64,000 nucleotides of DNA from Neobacillus driksii (lineage in GTDB: Bacteria > Bacillota > Bacilli > Bacillales > Cytobacillaceae). The notes beneath the pieces are model-generated. The model was not told the DNA's origin. It saw only the letters and a program-made list of their open reading frames with translations, and searched no databases. Of this stretch, positions 63,357-64,000 are shown one piece after another. Every line of letters starts with the position of its first letter. The first letter of the stretch is position 1. Location of the stretch: contig NZ_JACCBX010000001.1 in the NCBI RefSeq assembly GCF_013409995.1, positions 58,834 to 122,833 of the forward strand, read 5' to 3'. Position numbers and translations under genes: made by a program.

Positions 63357-64000
63357 TTGAGGACAATACTTTTCATGTAACCGCTCGATTAGTCCTTAAG
63401 CAGGGGGATTGAGGCCAAAACAGGCGGGTGCCCAAAGAGGATTTGTCCTCAACAAGGGGTATTGAGGACAAAACTAATGAGTGCCCAGAGAGGATTTGTC
63501 CTCAATAAGGGGTATTGAAGACAAAACTAATGAGTGCCCAAAGAGGATTAGTCCTCAACAAGGCGTATTGAGGACAAAACTAATGAGTGCCCAAAGAGGA
63601 TTAGTCCTCAACAAGGGGTATTGAGGACAAAACTAATGAGTGCTCAAAGAGGATTTGTCCACAATCAGGGGTATTGAGGACAAAACACGCGAGTGCTCAA
63701 AGAGGATTTGTCCTCAATCAGGGGTATTGAGGACAAAACACGCGAGTGCTCAAAGAGGATTTGTCCTCAACAAGGGATATTGAGGACAAAACAAATGAGT
63801 GCCAGAGAGGATTTGTCCACAATCAGGGGTATTGAGGACAAAACACGCGCGTGCCCAAAGAGGATTAGTCCTCAACAAGGGGAGTTGAGGACAAAACTAA
63901 AGAGTAGCTAAAGAGGATTTGTCCACAATCAGGGGTATTGAGGACAAAACTAATGAGTGCCCAAAGAGGATTTGTCCACAATCAGGGGTATTGAGGACAA
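63357..64000. repeat. Tandem array of the 53-bp hairpin repeat (about 12 units, open at the window edge)
   Basis: Units begin at 63357, 63409, 63462, 63515, 63568, 63621, 63674, 63727, 63780, 63832, 63885, 63938 and 63991, with 53-base spacing and two 52-base exceptions. The typical unit opens TTGAGGACAAAA and closes GATTTGTCCTCAA, giving an 11-bp stem around about 20 bases, plus an 11-base joint (CAAGGGGTA or similar). The first two units are degenerate. The middle is variable (CTAATGAG against CACGCGAG). There is no coding gene in this stretch. Confidence 0.95.

Noticed and set aside
63693..63911. Open frame of 72 codons inside the 53-bp array
   Set aside because: Its residues simply repeat with the array, and it has no ribosome site.
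63357..64000. CRISPR array
   Set aside because: The units are contiguous imperfect 53-bp copies with no unique spacers, and no cas genes are in the window.
1..64000. tRNA, rRNA, prophage or origin features
   Set aside because: None could be supported by reading the sequence on either strand.

Overview
The window reads as the chromosome of an aerobic, spore-forming, low-GC member of the Bacillaceae (Bacillus/Neobacillus-like; genus not settled). The support is AT-rich intergenic DNA, strong AGGAGG ribosome sites with frequent TTG/GTG starts, CcpA-type cre-like sites, a LysM-GH18 spore-cortex-type hydrolase, a YfiT-type DinB protein, YesM/YesN regulators, and sugar ABC importers that lack their own ATPase. 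No rRNA, tRNA, CRISPR array or intact mobile element was seen.

Layout. (1) 1-19.4 kb is a glycosaminoglycan/GalNAc locus: a PL8 polysaccharide lyase behind an antiterminator-type leader, GntR and LacI regulators, two near-identical Gfo/Idh/MocA proteins, a sugar ABC importer (binding protein plus two permeases), a phosphoesterase, an MFS carrier, and a complete GalNAc catabolic operon (ROK kinase, AgaS, deacetylase, tagatose-6-P kinase, tagatose-1,6-bisP aldolase). Chondroitin-like glycans fit best. (2) 19.4-21.7 kb: two half-size chromate-transporter proteins diverging from a LysR regulator. (3) 21.7-32.3 kb is accessory and scarred: 53-bp hairpin repeats fused to a truncated doxX copy, two complete doxX copies with duplicated leaders, two secreted low-complexity proteins (one with four 89-residue repeats), a LysM/GH18 hydrolase, an MFS carrier, remnants of a glycosyltransferase and a sugar-nucleotide dehydratase, and a frameshifted membrane protein. 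(4) 32.3-36.2 kb: glycolate oxidase glcDF with a CdaR-type regulator. (5) 36.3-44.5 kb: MurNAc recycling (HAD phosphatase, MurQ, MurR-like, MurP-like PTS, MupG-like) followed by a secreted GH84 hexosaminidase with a second antiterminator leader. (6) 44.6-50.5 kb: a PRD regulator and a Lac-family PTS operon containing a glycosylasparaginase and a CutC-family protein, a good candidate for uptake and cleavage of GlcNAc-asparagine. (7) 50.6-51.7 kb: insertion-sequence scar and an RpiR/GH4 deletion fusion. (8) 52.3-57.1 kb: a TetR-controlled kynureninase / permease / alanine dehydrogenase set. (9) 57.2-64 kb: a small lipoprotein, an aldo/keto reductase, and YesM-YesN with a solute-binding protein that has lost its lipobox cysteine, then a long 53-bp tandem repeat running off the window.

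Common theme: scavenging amino sugars and glycoconjugates from animal or microbial remains (chondroitin-like polymers, GlcNAc-glycans, MurNAc, possibly GlcNAc-Asn) plus kynurenine. The strongest candidates for little-described biology are the glycosylasparaginase-CutC PTS operon with its 39-bp palindrome, the two matching RAT antiterminators without a cognate regulator in view, the kynurenine regulon, and the 53-bp hairpin repeat family.
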